DNA of 64,000 nucleotides from Omphiscola glabra (taxonomy: Eukaryota > Mollusca > Gastropoda > Lymnaeidae), in NCBI GenBank assembly GCA_964017045.1, contig OZ024808.1, forward strand, positions 13,050,284 through 13,114,283, in the 5' to 3' direction. Below, piece after piece: positions 23,171 through 34,748 of the stretch. Made by a program: the position numbers and the translations under genes. A model generated the notes under the pieces. It searched no databases, was not told the DNA's origin, and was given only the letters and a program-made list of their open reading frames with translations. The number at the start of each line of letters is the position of its first letter. The first letter of the stretch is position 1.

Positions 23171-25544
23171 ACATCCCAATGATATTTCTATTGATACTAA
23201 GCCCTCCTATACAGATAAACCATATTTATATAAGCTTTTAGTAATGTATGGCGACCCTGAAATGTTTCGATAAGCACCGTTTAACTAATATAAATAACAG
23301 TTAACCGTGTCGCCTAGTGATACATGATCACGCAAAGAAGCAGTGCACTGACATAGTGCTAATGAACTAGTCCTAGTTTAAAGTGTTTCTTTTTTCACTC
23401 TTCACAATCACGAGTGCAGGATAGATAGAGATAATCTATCAATGACGGCTGAATAAAATGTATCATTAGTATATTTTATCATCGTGGTTCTAATGCTACT
23501 TCCTAATCAGGTGTGTCCTGTAGATGTTCAGTCAATACGTTACAAACGAACAATTCTAAATTTAGCATTTTCAATTTGTATATACATAAGAGCTATACGA
23601 TACGGCTACGGCGTATAGGCTTCTATGTGAACTGATTGGTGTGTCATGTACTCTATCCTGAATAAAATATTAATGAGTGTTTTTGTTCTCTATTATCCTT
23701 AAAGTAAAATAGGATATGCCACTTTCTTTTGTTGCCACAGATCACATGTTAGAATAAAAAAACAAACACATGGAATTCTCAACCGATTTTGAGAAAACTT
23801 TGAAGAGTTACATTCAGTATTTCTCTAAATGGTTCTGGTGCCCCTATTTAAATGAAAACGTTGGCATGTGCTATTTCCCTTTTCTTTTCCGACCCGTTGG
23901 GGAAAAAAGGAGGGTGGGGGGGGGTTAAAAAATTGAAAAGGTTAAATGCTCTTTTCAAACGAATTAAATAAGACTATTTTAATGGTCGCAGGCCCACTTT
24001 TCCGTGATAATTTTGTCACCTAATAGACTTCAACCTTTTTTAAATATTTTAAACCAGAGACACTCAGATAATTTACAAAATTTTCAATGTTACCTAAATG
24101 TATCTAAAGGATTTAGATATGGCTCATTTTAAAGTGATACCTTAAATGACACCTTAAAAACCAGACATCCATTTTTTATCTCCAAATCTTGTTGGGGCCC
24201 CGAGATTTAGTCAAACCATTAGAAAAGGATGGGCAAACTCTGTAAAAGTTTTAATTTTAAGGTCATTATTGTTTGATGATGATGGGCGCAATTCGGGGTG
24301 GGGCGGATTTTCTAGTTCTTTTCGGCCTGGCCATTTCATTCCAATCGTCTATTAGCTATGTTTATGATTATTTTAAAATTAATATTTAAAAATTGTTATC
24401 TTTTCCCCCTTTGTTTAAGAAAGGACTATGGCTAAAATATTTATCGTTTTGTACTTGTCCCTAAGTTTTCCCATTCTGCGTGTTCCATATTTTTAAATGA
24501 GAATATCAGTAGCCCACATTTAAATGATCTATTGACATTGTTCATATCACGAGAAACAGTAAGTTCAATATTTATGAAAAGGTATTAAAAAAACAAAACA
24601 ACAAAAAAAAACAATAACAAACACGTGGTGTTGCATTATAATATTTAGGAGATCTCGTTCTTTAAAAATCCATGCATTGATTTATTTTGGTTTTTGCGCG
24701 CGTATTTTCATCATTTTTTAAAGTTATCGAATGGAAAGATTGTGTATATAATATATTGTCTGTTAACTATTTCTTTTATTAAAAAAAAATTATTTGTTGT
24801 ATAACATCATTGTGTGGCTATTTACAGTGATTGGTATTTATAAGAAATAAATTAACGTTAGTGTCATCAGGGATGGAAATTGAATATACGTATTGTTATA
24901 GCCCGTGTGTTGACCCAATTTTAGTTCCACGTAGAGCTAAATACCATTTTTATACTCCATTTTTGATGTTGAAATTGACGTCACCGATTAAATGTGTTGC
25001 GTTGTATCATTGCATACACCTCCCTTGATTGGGAAAAGGTTTGTTTACGTTCTGATTTTTTCTAAAGAATGTTATCGGGTGATGTAATTTGTAGAATTTC
25101 TTTAAGGTGGAGTTCCACCCCCCCCCCTTTATAAATAAGCCGGCAAAGTTTTCCTGGACATGAAACTTACGGGACTTAATATATCAATAAGAGCCTTAAA
25201 AATGTTACTCTTTGTGTGTATGTGTGTGTGTATGTGTATGTAGTAATAGTGGTATATTTAGAGGATTATATTATTTCACGTGCTGTGGTTTAAGTTAATG
25301 TAGTTTTTATTGATGTATATTTGATTTCGTGTTTTAACAAATAAATTTAATAATTTAATGAAATTGAAAATTGTTAAAATAACTAGATGTGGTATTATTT
25401 TTTCTTTGTGTACTGGTTTTCAGCTATTTTTTACGTTTTGTTCAACACACGAGCCAAATCTTTAAACAGATCAAATTTACAAAACCATATTACGGCCCGT
25501 AACAGAATACATAGATAGGAGCTTTGTTTTACCTCAGTCTCGAA
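23171..25544. other. Intergenic, no gene seen
   Basis: More than 2 kb of AT-rich DNA with a TG-rich patch near 25213-25240. No coding exon was recognised on either strand. Confidence 0.55.
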
Positions 25545-25915
25545 ATTAGGGCCGTTGATAAAGTTGTAAATCATCATTAGACCAGTTGATAAAGATGTAA
25601 AACATCATTAAGCCTATTGATATAGATGTAAAACACCAATATGCCAATTGATAAAGATATAAAACATCATTAGGCCTGTTGATAAATATGTTAAACATCA
25701 TTTAGGCAAGTTTATTAGGATGTAAAACATCATTAGACAAGTTGATAAAGATGTTAAACATCATTAGGCCCGTGGATAAAGATGAAAAATATCATTAGGC
25801 CAGTTGATAAAGATGTTAAACATCATTCGGCCTGTTGATAAAAGGTAAAACATCATTTAGGCCAGTTGATAAATATGTTAAACATTATTAAAGTCAGTTT
25901 ATTAAGATGATAATG
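25545..25915. repeat. ~30-bp tandem repeat, about 12 copies
   Basis: Diverged copies of a unit close to CCAGTTGATAAAGATGTAAA plus ACATCATTAGG, separated in places by one or two extra bases. Confidence 0.9.
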
Positions 25916-25981
25916 ATTGGCCCCCGAGGTTTTCCACATATTTATGAGCATGAACAATTACAAAGTAAACACAAACCTTTA

Positions 25982-26092
25982 CGTCCTAGGCGCTATCCTA
26001 GATCAACCTAAATCCAAGGCGTTATCATAGATCAACCTAAACCCAAGGCGTTATCCTAGATCAACCTAAACCCAAGGCGTTAACCATGTAGT
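25982..26092. repeat. 29-bp tandem repeat, about 4 copies
   Basis: Unit GGCGTTATCCTAGATCAACC plus TAAACCCAA, the copies almost identical. Confidence 0.9.
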
Positions 26093-26494
26093 TGGAAAAA
26101 TTAGTCACCCTATTCATTTCAAGCTTGGAAACAAAAGTTTCACAAAATGTGTTTGAATCTTAAACTGTTAAATTCCTTTCAAATGCTATTTTTAATTTTG
26201 AAAAAAAACAACAACATTGTCGCTGACAATAAATGAGGTGTTGAATCATTAACCCTTAAACTACTTCCTAACATTGTCAATGAGGGAAATAATAAGAAGT
26301 CATCAATTAACTTTTATTTCCAATGTAAGGGGAAATAACAACTTGTGCAAAGTTATCCAACAATATTGTAATAACACACTTTAAAAAAACGAACAACAAC
26401 AACAACAAAAGCTTAAACTTTAGACCATTCATTGCATCCAATTATGTGCATATACAAAAATAGGTAAAAATATCAAAATAATAAATAATGGTTA

Positions 26495-26783
26495 CCGGAA
26501 ATTTGATCGAAAGAAATTTCGTCGACGGAAAATTGATCGACGGTAATTTGGTCGAACGGAAATTTGGTCGAATCTTTTTTTCAGTTCACACGTTAAAATT
26601 ATCGTCAAATTTCTTTTTGAACGCCCTATACTATATAGTAAAACAACATAATGCGTTCAGAAAGAAATTTGATGCAAAATTTTAACGTATAAATTAAAAA
26701 AACGATTCGACCAAATTTCCGTTCGATCAAATATCCGTCGATCAATTTTCCGTCGAACAAATTTCTTTCGATCAAATTTCCGG
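26495..26783. mobile_element. 289-bp full-length hairpin MITE with internal repeats
   Basis: The whole element is an imperfect palindrome. The outer arms consist of serial AATTTGATCGA / AATTTGGTCGAA variants (left 26495-26575) mirrored by TCGACCAAATTTCCG and GATCAATTTTCCGTCGA (right 26705-26783). The centre is also mirrored (ACGTTAAAATTATCGTCAAA against its complement near 26655-26690). Ends are CCGG; a TA target duplication is possible but not clear. Confidence 0.85.
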
Positions 26784-27874
26784 ATACGATAAATAATAGT
26801 TTCGTTTTAAAATATCTTCAACTCACATTATGGAGACATGTTTAGTTTTTGACAAGATAACGTCGACATTTGTGGCTTTCTGATATTTTTATGTCAAAGG
26901 AAATGGAAGCCTATTTTTGGGGGTTCTATCGATTTCTTTTTTTTTTTCTTCTTCATGTAAATTTAAGGAGAACACCCTTTCTCGCGAGATTATGTTGTTG
27001 GAAAGGCAGCGTCTTTTCTGACTTCCTGAACTAGAAAATACAAGGCGAAATTTTCACTAGCTGCCGAGCAGATATTTTTTAAAAATAATTTGGTACGTTT
27101 TTTCGGAATTCTATGGCTATAAGGAGTACTTCTAGAAAGATCTGTCGTAACAATGATGTTGCGTTTTAAAAATAATTTTATTTATGTTTTTTGAACCATC
27201 AGTTAGCCAATTATTTGCGTAATTTACTCAGAGTTGGATAAACACGCAAATAATTGGGTAACCCAGGGTTCAATAAATATAAATAAAATTATACAAAAAT
27301 TTAAATTTAAAGGATATTCCAAATGCAGAATTTCACACAAAAGAAAAATCATATATTATATAAATAACCATTAAAACTAGGTGATCACACAATCTAACTT
27401 GTGACTTGTTTAAGTTAAATTAAAAGAAATAGAAACAAATTTGCGTAATTTTTTGTTAAAAAGCCTGTTTTGTCTTTAGTGTCTGCACATGTAGCAGAAC
27501 TGTGTTAATACAAAATCTTCAATAGAAAATTATACAATGCAGCATGAGCTAACCTTTTCTTTTTTAAGAAAAGCGTTTTGTTACACACAAGTCAATGTAT
27601 TACTTCTTCAAAATATATTTATATCAGAAAAATAAACTTGCTTGTATAAGTTGACACCAAAACACCGAGTACATTCTTGATTTCAGAAAATGCAACATAT
27701 CGTAATTGCATTACAACCACGATATTGATCACCATGGTAACTAAAATATTGTTTACAGTTGTAGTCTTAAAAAGTTTGGAAAATGATATGGAGCCATGCA
27801 CTATACAAGTACATACAAGCTGATGGACATTGCGTTATAGGTTCAACACGCAACTTCTGGAATGAATTTGGATA
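26784..27874. other. Intergenic, one short perfect hairpin at 27207-27257
   Basis: No gene seen. CCAATTATTTGCGT (27207-27220) and its exact complement (27244-27257) form a 14-bp stem with a 23-base loop. Confidence 0.6.
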
Positions 27875-29059
27875 TCACCTGATTTCTGTAACAATGTCAA
27901 CGAACTGAATGTCCAAATCTTCGACTAGCGCTTGAAACATTTTTACTCTTTGTCCCTCCAGATGTAACTGTTTTGTTCCATGGGCGTGTTCTCGAATGTA
28001 CTCTAACAATAGAACAACTTTTCCTTTCAATTCAGTTTTGTGCTTTTCTGGATTTAATATCTTATTGATGTCAGTAATAAGACTCTCTAGTTCTTGGAGA
28101 ATGGGGCTGTTCATATCCTGCAGAATTTGGGAAAGGAAATCAAATTTTTCTCGATTATTTTCTTTGCTTTGAAAATTTACAAGTAAATTTCTCAAAGCAT
28201 TTTCCAATGACGTTTTTTCTGGAAAATTGTTTTTGCTTAATGTTTCCAACACGTTTTTTGCCCTTGTAAATAATGTTTCTTTTTGGTGCGTGATAAGATT
28301 TAAGTCTTCTTTCAGTTCATCTAGTTCTTTGGCTATTTTATATTTCAGCTGCTGAGGATATTTATTTAAAATGAGTTTCTTTCTTCGGGCCTCATTTTTG
28401 TTGAATTGATAGAGTGAATATTTTTTTCTCTTTAATTCTTTCAATTTTTCAAACAACCTCAACCTATCATGATCTCTATTCTTCTCATATCCTTCATTAT
28501 TATGAAAGAGCACGGCCCTATAGTTACATCTCTGTAGCAATATTTTTAAATCTCCATTGACTTTAAGACACCATGAAGTAAATTCTGTTTGACTGTCTTC
28601 AGGTTTGGACACTTTTTGGTCCACATCAAAGTTGTCCCCGTGTGTAAAGATTAAGATGGTAGAAGCGAACATTTCTTCCCCAAATATTTCTGTCAAAGTT
28701 TCTATCACTTGCTTGTCCTCTTCACTGTACCTATTGGTATAATTCATGACAATCAGAAATGCATTAAAACCATCAGGGCACAGTCTAAATGATTTTGTCA
28801 TGTTGTTTCTAGCAAACTCGGCATTCTCAATGTCATCCAGCTCTGGGTTTGCCAGTCCAGGTGTATCAACGATAGTTATTCGTTTGCCCCAACTTTGAGT
28901 TTCGCATTTTATTAAAGTTTGTGTGCAGGCTAGGGGTAAGTGAAATGGCGCGAAGAAACATTTTTGTCCTAAAAAGGAATTTCCAGATGAACTTTTACCA
29001 TTTCCAGTTTGACCAATCAATAGAACATCGTAGGCGATATTTGAAGGATTGTTACCCAT
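27875..29059 (-). CDS. GIMAP/AIG1-family GTPase, copy B, with N-myristoylation-type start
   Basis: This 394-residue frame has the AIG1 G-motifs in order: GQTGNGKSS (16-24), DTPG (65-68), THGD (139-142) and FHNN (185-188), then a helical lysine/glutamate-rich C-terminal half with NKILNPEKHK. The start MGNNPSN has glycine at position 2 and serine at position 6, the consensus for N-terminal myristoylation (MGxxxS/T). This suggests lipid anchoring; copy A lacks it. It is co-oriented with copy A, and a GCATTTACAG acceptor at about 29130 matches the acceptor upstream of copy A, so both probably share a 5' UTR intron. A 117-bp stretch (28580-28696) is identical to copy A at 16268-16384. It is intact, with no frameshift or premature stop. 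Confidence 0.93.
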   Translation of the reverse strand: MGNNPSNIAYDVLLIGQTGNGKSSSGNSFLGQKCFFAPFHLPLACTQTLIKCETQSWGKRITIVDTPGLANPELDDIENAEFARNNMTKSFRLCPDGFNAFLIVMNYTNRYSEEDKQVIETLTEIFGEEMFASTILIFTHGDNFDVDQKVSKPEDSQTEFTSWCLKVNGDLKILLQRCNYRAVLFHNNEGYEKNRDHDRLRLFEKLKELKRKKYSLYQFNKNEARRKKLILNKYPQQLKYKIAKELDELKEDLNLITHQKETLFTRAKNVLETLSKNNFPEKTSLENALRNLLVNFQSKENNREKFDFLSQILQDMNSPILQELESLITDINKILNPEKHKTELKGKVVLLLEYIREHAHGTKQLHLEGQRVKMFQALVEDLDIQFVDIVTEIR

Positions 29060-29149
29060 AGCTTTAATTACAGGAATCTTGTTTACGTGAGCAAGGTAGT
29101 GAGCTATGTAGTGAGTTGTATAGTGAGCTGTAAATGCAATAGTTCATTT

Positions 29150-30129
29150 TAAATGGTGTTAAAGGATACAAACTTAATTTAAAAGCAATTCTTAAAAAAA
29201 ATTATCTTTGTTATTTATCGTTAGTAATATATTTTAAATTATTAATTTGAAATGGTAAATTCCCGTAAATATTGCTTATTACAAAAATACACCCCTTTCG
29301 TATGAATTTTGTGGGGAAAGTCAATTTTTTCCTTACAGTTAATTGAATAAAATAAAATTTTGAAGGGGAAATAAGCTATTAAATTAATATTCACCGAAAA
29401 AGATTACAATAAGTAATCTTTAATAAATTAACGAATTTTAAAAAGGAAAATAAACAACATATAAATGGCATTGGTTACAAAATCGAATGCAACAAGTTGT
29501 TTTCAACTTCCTGTTTGATACTAATCTAGATATTTGTTATACATATATTGTTTCTGGATTGTCCTGATTCCTCATCAAAACACCCCCCCCCCAAACTCCA
29601 CATATTCTATATTAATTGTACTGAGGGAGAAAAAAAGCTGTAACGAGCTTCATGCGTGACGTCTGAACTAATATAAATAGGTTATTGTTTTCCTTCAGGG
29701 GGAGACGACTATTATTCCGTGTTGTTATTGTTCGTGTTCATCTGTCACACGGCGACTCTGTAACACAGCGAACTTCATTTGTACAACGTCAACTCTATTC
29801 CGGGATCCAGGAACTGCCTGTTCTTATCAGTGGGGCAATTTCTTGACACAAACGGTTGACGAAGGCAGTGCACTCTCACTACGACATAGGGCCATAAATT
29901 TCGTTGCATATTATAGAAAATGAGAACATCACTCTTTTTTTTGGGTAACATTTGAACCCACCAGGTGTTTCCTCAAAATAAAAAACTGCACCAGGTTAAT
30001 CCCACTTATTTTTTTAATATATACATATAGCGCAGGGCTAACAACTCTGTCAAATAAAAAAAAATTGTTACAAAAACGCAGACAAGAGCAACAAAAGACT
30101 TTCCGGTCCTGGGAGAAGATAGATTCCCA
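29150..30129. other. Upstream of GIMAP copy B; dispersed repeat at 29600-29690
   Basis: AT-rich. At 29600-29690 lies a relative of the repeat at 20130-20225, in reverse orientation. From 29700 to 29890 the sequence is less AT-rich but shows no recognised gene. Confidence 0.45.
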
Positions 30130-33122
30130 GCTGAGGAATGAATGACGCCAAGTAGTGAAAGCCAGAATCGGGAAACTATTAGGCCTTAGACCATCATATC
30201 CATTAGGACCTCCACCGCCATTGGAACATGAACTGTACGCACCATGTATGAGATGGGAAAGACTGCACAAGTAGCCGCTGAGATGAGAAACTGTAACCTC
30301 GCCCTACTAGGCATCAGCGAAGCAAGATAGATCGGTTGCGGACAGGGGAGACTAATCCTCAGGAGAGATGCTGTTATTCTCAGACCACGAGGACGACGAT
30401 GCACCACACACTCTGGGTGTGGCCCTGATGATATCTAGGACAGCCCAAGGGGCACTCATTGGATGGGAGGCGCATGGACCTACAATCCTCTCAGCAACTT
30501 TTTGGACCAAAAAAGATGAGAATCAATTTGGATGTTATCCAGTGCTACTCACCAACAAACGAAAGTGAAGAGGAGGACATATATGAATTCTATAACAGAC
30601 CATTATCCAGGGTCACCCGAGATGAAACATTCATGGGAGATATCAATGACAAAATCGGCAATGACAAGAACGAAGAAGCCATGGGGCGACAGGGGATAGG
30701 CGAGATGAGTGACAATGGAGAAAGATTTGCCGACCTATGTGCAACAACAAATCTAGTCATAGGCGGAAGCTTCTTTTAACACAGGAAGATACCCAAGGCA
30801 ATACGGGTTTCACAGGACCCCCAAACGATGAACCAAATAGATCATGTGTGTATTGGGAAAACATTCAGGCGATCTCTCGAAGATGTATGTGTCAGAAGAG
30901 AAGCTGCCATTGCCTCAGACCACCATCTCCTAATGGCCCGGCTGAGACTAAAACTGAAAAGGCACTACACTGAGCAGACATCATATAGCTTGCGCTACAA
31001 CATAACCTCCTGAAAGATAAGGCCAAACCGGAAGAGTTCAAGATCACTCTATCCAACAAGTTCCGAGTCTTTCATGAACTGCTAGGAGACAAGACGATTG
31101 ATGGAAAGTGGCAGGGAGTAAAGAAAGCAGTCAAATCAACATGTCAGGAAGTGTTGGGAAACGGGAAACATACACACAAAAAATGGATAACAGCAGAGAC
31201 ATTAAAGGTCACAGAAGAGAGAAAAGGGAAGAAGGCAGAAATTAATAACAGCCGTACACGAGCGCAGAAAGTTAGGTTCCAAAAAAGAGTACTCAGAAGC
31301 AAATATGAAAGTAAAGAAAAGCGCTAAGATGGACTAAAGGAACTTTGTAGACATGCTTGCCAAAGAAGCGGAAGAAGCAGCCTTCCAATGGAATATGCGG
31401 GAATTGTTCGCTACCATCAAGAAGTTGTCTGGGAAGTTTAGGAAGCCAGAGAGACCAGTGAAGGACAAAGATGGTAAGAACACACCAAATGAGGACCAAC
31501 AGAGAGGCAGATGGAAAGAACACTTCGAGGAACTTCTAAACAGACCAGAGCCAAGTATCCCACCAGATATTCAGCCAGCTGACAGTGACCTGGTTGTTGA
31601 CTGGAACACACCCACCAAGGAAGAGATCCATATTGTCATTAAACAACTTAGAAACGGCAAGGCTGCAAGACCGGATGGCATCCCAGCAGAGGCACTGAAG
31701 ACTGACATGAACACCAGTGTAGAGATGCTACACCCTCTGTTCGTGAAGATCTGGGAGGAAGAACAGGTACCTTCTGAGTGGAAGGAGCAATACCTTAATA
31801 AAATCACAAAGAAGTGAGACTTAAGCTCCTGCTCCAACTATAGAGGGATCACCTTACTGTCCATCCCAGGCAAGGTTTTCAACTGCGTAATGCTCAAAAA
31901 ATGAAAGATCCCCCTGCTGACAGACCAACAAGCTGGCTTCCGCACCAACAGATCCTGTACAGACCAAATTTCAACACTGCGCTTTGTCCTAGAGCAATCA
32001 CTGAAATGGAAATTACCTCTCTACATCAACTTCGTTGACTACGAGAAAGCCTTTGACAGTGTGGATATGCAATCCCGCTGGAGACTGTTGAGATATTACT
32101 GGGTGCAGCGGAAAATCACGGTCATAATCAGAAACTCCTATGAATGGATGACCTGCCGAGTTGTCCACAGACAACAGGTGACAGATGCTTTCCAGGTATA
32201 AACCGGTGTGAGGCAAGGATGTTTGCTTTCGTCTTTCCTGTTTATATTGGCCATTGACTGGATGATGAAAACATTCACACAGCAGAAGCGGAAGGTATAC
32301 AATGGGCCTTGTGGGACCAGCTTGACGACCTCGATTTTGCTGTTGATCTTGCCCTTATCTCCCATACCCAACAACAGATGCAGGAGCCACTTCTGGTCAA
32401 GGTCAATGCCACAATGCAGCACCCATCAGGCTTGAAGAGGAAGCGCTCGAAGAGGTAGAGAGCTTTGTATACCTTGGAAGCATCGAAGAGGTAGAGAGCT
32501 TTGTCTACCTTGGCAGCATCGAAGAGGTGGAGAGCTTTGTCTACCTTGGCAGCATCGTGGACAAGCAAGGTGGGACGGGTGTTGACGTCAAAATAAGGGT
32601 AGGAAAGGCACGGGCAGCCTTCCAAAAACTCAAGAATGTCTGGGTCTCTAAACACTTGAGTAACAACCTAAAGATCAGAACCTTCAACACCATGATGAAA
32701 ACTGTTCTCTTATATAGTGCAGATACATGGAGAACCACTGCTGTGAATATGAAGAGAATCCAGTCCTTCATCAATAACTGCCTAAGAAGGATTCCCGGGA
32801 TTCACTGGCCTGACAGAATCAGGAACTAGAAACTGTGGCAGCGGACAAAGTAAAACAAGAGATCCTCCATAGAAAATTGAGATGGATCGGCCATACACTC
32901 AGGAAACCCGCCTCCAGCATAACTAGAGAAGCCCTGAACTGGAACCCTCAAGGAAAACGGAAAGAGGCAGGCCGAGGAACACTTGGCGCCTTGAAGTGGA
33001 AGCAGATACCAAGAAACTTGGCTACACTTGGTGGGAAGCTGGAAAGATTCGCTCAGGATCGTGATGCCTTGAGGATTCTCGTAGACGGCCTATGTCCTAG
33101 AAAGGACCACAGACGTCGATGA
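30130..33122 (+). pseudogene. RTE-like non-LTR retrotransposon, nearly full length, decayed
   Basis: Plus-strand remains in order. Apurinic-type endonuclease: GVALMISRTAQGALIGWEAH near 30420, INLDVIQCYSPTN near 30515, NQIDHVCIGKTFRRSLEDV near 30830 and ASDHHLLMARLRLKLK near 30915. Linker: YSPERPVKDK-like text near 31450 and QLRNGKAARPDGIPAEALK near 31650. Reverse transcriptase: FVDYEKAFDSVD near 32030 and VRQGCLLSSFLFILAIDW near 32210. C-terminus: [40 protein letters not shown] and LVDGLCPRK near 33095. Numerous frameshifts and stops break every domain. The clade name rests on remembered similarity. A tandem tail follows at 33164-33349. Confidence 0.85.
32449..32556 (+). repeat. 36-bp in-frame triplication inside the retrotransposon
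   Basis: Three consecutive copies of a 36-bp unit beginning GAAGAGGTAGAGAGCTTTGT encode EEVESFVYLGSI three times, once being normal for this family. It is a local slippage or replication product. Confidence 0.9.
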
Positions 33123-33163
33123 AGATCGGCTGCTGTTCCTCGAGGACGAAGAGGCGAAAGAAA

Positions 33164-33349
33164 AGTTGACTCCTAATGCATGCTTACAAATAGGTAGAGT
33201 TGACTCCTAATGTATGCTTACAAATAGGCAGAGTTGACTCCTAATGTATGCTTACAAATAGGTAGAGTTGACTCGTAATGTATGCTTACAAATAGGTAGA
33301 GTTGACCCCTAATGCATGCTTACAAATAGGTAGAGTAGACTCCTAATAT
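33164..33349. repeat. 34-bp tandem repeat after the retrotransposon
   Basis: About 5.4 copies of AGTTGACTCCTAATGTATGC plus TTACAAATAGGTAG. It starts some 40 bp past the last recognisable coding residues of the RTE-like element, so it may be that element's 3' tail. Confidence 0.9.
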
Positions 33350-34748
33350 TCTGATATTAAAACAGAATAAAATGTTTAATATTAATGCAATGTCCGCCAT
33401 AGGCATTTAGAAGCTATTTTTAAATGAATGTTTTGTCAAATTTTCAGCCCCACTCCCCCGCTGCTGGATATGTTCAGTATTTACAATCTAACTTGGTCAC
33501 GCGATTAGTAAATCAATTTAAAATTGCGGGATTTTTATCAAACCAAGACGAGGGTTCTTACCTTTAGACACCTGTAGCACAAATCAAACTATCACAATCA
33601 AATGAATCTTTTTCTATACGAAATACTATACTAAACATTTTTTAATGATAAACCAAGTGTTACGTTTAATATACTTAATATTCTTGACGATTTGGAGAAG
33701 AATGTTTATAAGTAATACACTTACATTGATTATTTTAAAAATATGTTACTCCATCATTTCAAATTAAAAGTTTATAAAGCGACAAGCGATATTTGAGGAC
33801 ACATTTTAAAAAAAATGTAAGTAGGTTGAAAAAATAAATATGTCTATATACCTATGTCCCAAAATAAGCTCCGTCAGTTTCTGATCAGATTTAGTTCTGT
33901 TGAAAGAACTCAAACCCTTGTCACTTGGACGACTTTCAATTATATAGGGCAGTGGTTCACAAATTTTAAACATCAGAAGACTACATTCCAAGATAACAGT
34001 TGAATTGCTGAGCACATTCACAAGCTGTATCTCTTGACGACAGGTGTAAATATTTAAATTTTGAACAATGAAGAAACCTGCCCTGTGCAATTACTTCAGA
34101 TTCAAACATAACATATTTAAAAGGTAAAGACTGATTTTTTTTTTTTTTACATTTTATCTCAGTGGTAATGAAAAAAAATAATTTAAAAAACAAAACAAAA
34201 TGTAAATAATTATTTTTAAATATTTAAGAAGCTCAATTAGTTTTAAAAAAGTATAACTGTTTCAAAAATGCTCTTGTAATTAAAAAAAAACAAAGCAGTG
34301 TCTACGTTAAAAAAATCAAAACAATAAATTGATTTTACCTTCTTTAAAAAAAGAAAAAACAAAGTGTTATTAGTGATGATCCTTCATCAATAAAGATGAT
34401 GATCGATGAACCGCAGCTAAGGATCCACTGATCCATGGATAACTAGATTGATTTGGACTTTGATAAAGATGAACTTGAACAATCTTTATCAAATGGACTT
34501 GCCTTTGCCAGCATATGAATGAACAAAAAAGTTCAGAAAGATAATGTATGAAGTAAAAACCTGGGGATAGCGAGCCTCGAAATTGTGCCATCCCTGGTGA
34601 ATGAGAGAAATCAGTGCAGGCCGTTGTCAGAACTAGTAAAGGTGCCTGTTACCGACGTTGGTCATCACTTGGTTCAAGGAAAATTAGGACCTAACAAGGA
34701 TATAAAGTGAGCAATGACCAATGGCCCCCGTTTAATAAAGAAATGTAC
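33350..34748. other. Intergenic, no gene seen
   Basis: AT-rich, with a fragment (33428-33465) complementary to the G-rich motif at 2070 and 2307. No exon recognised. Confidence 0.5.
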
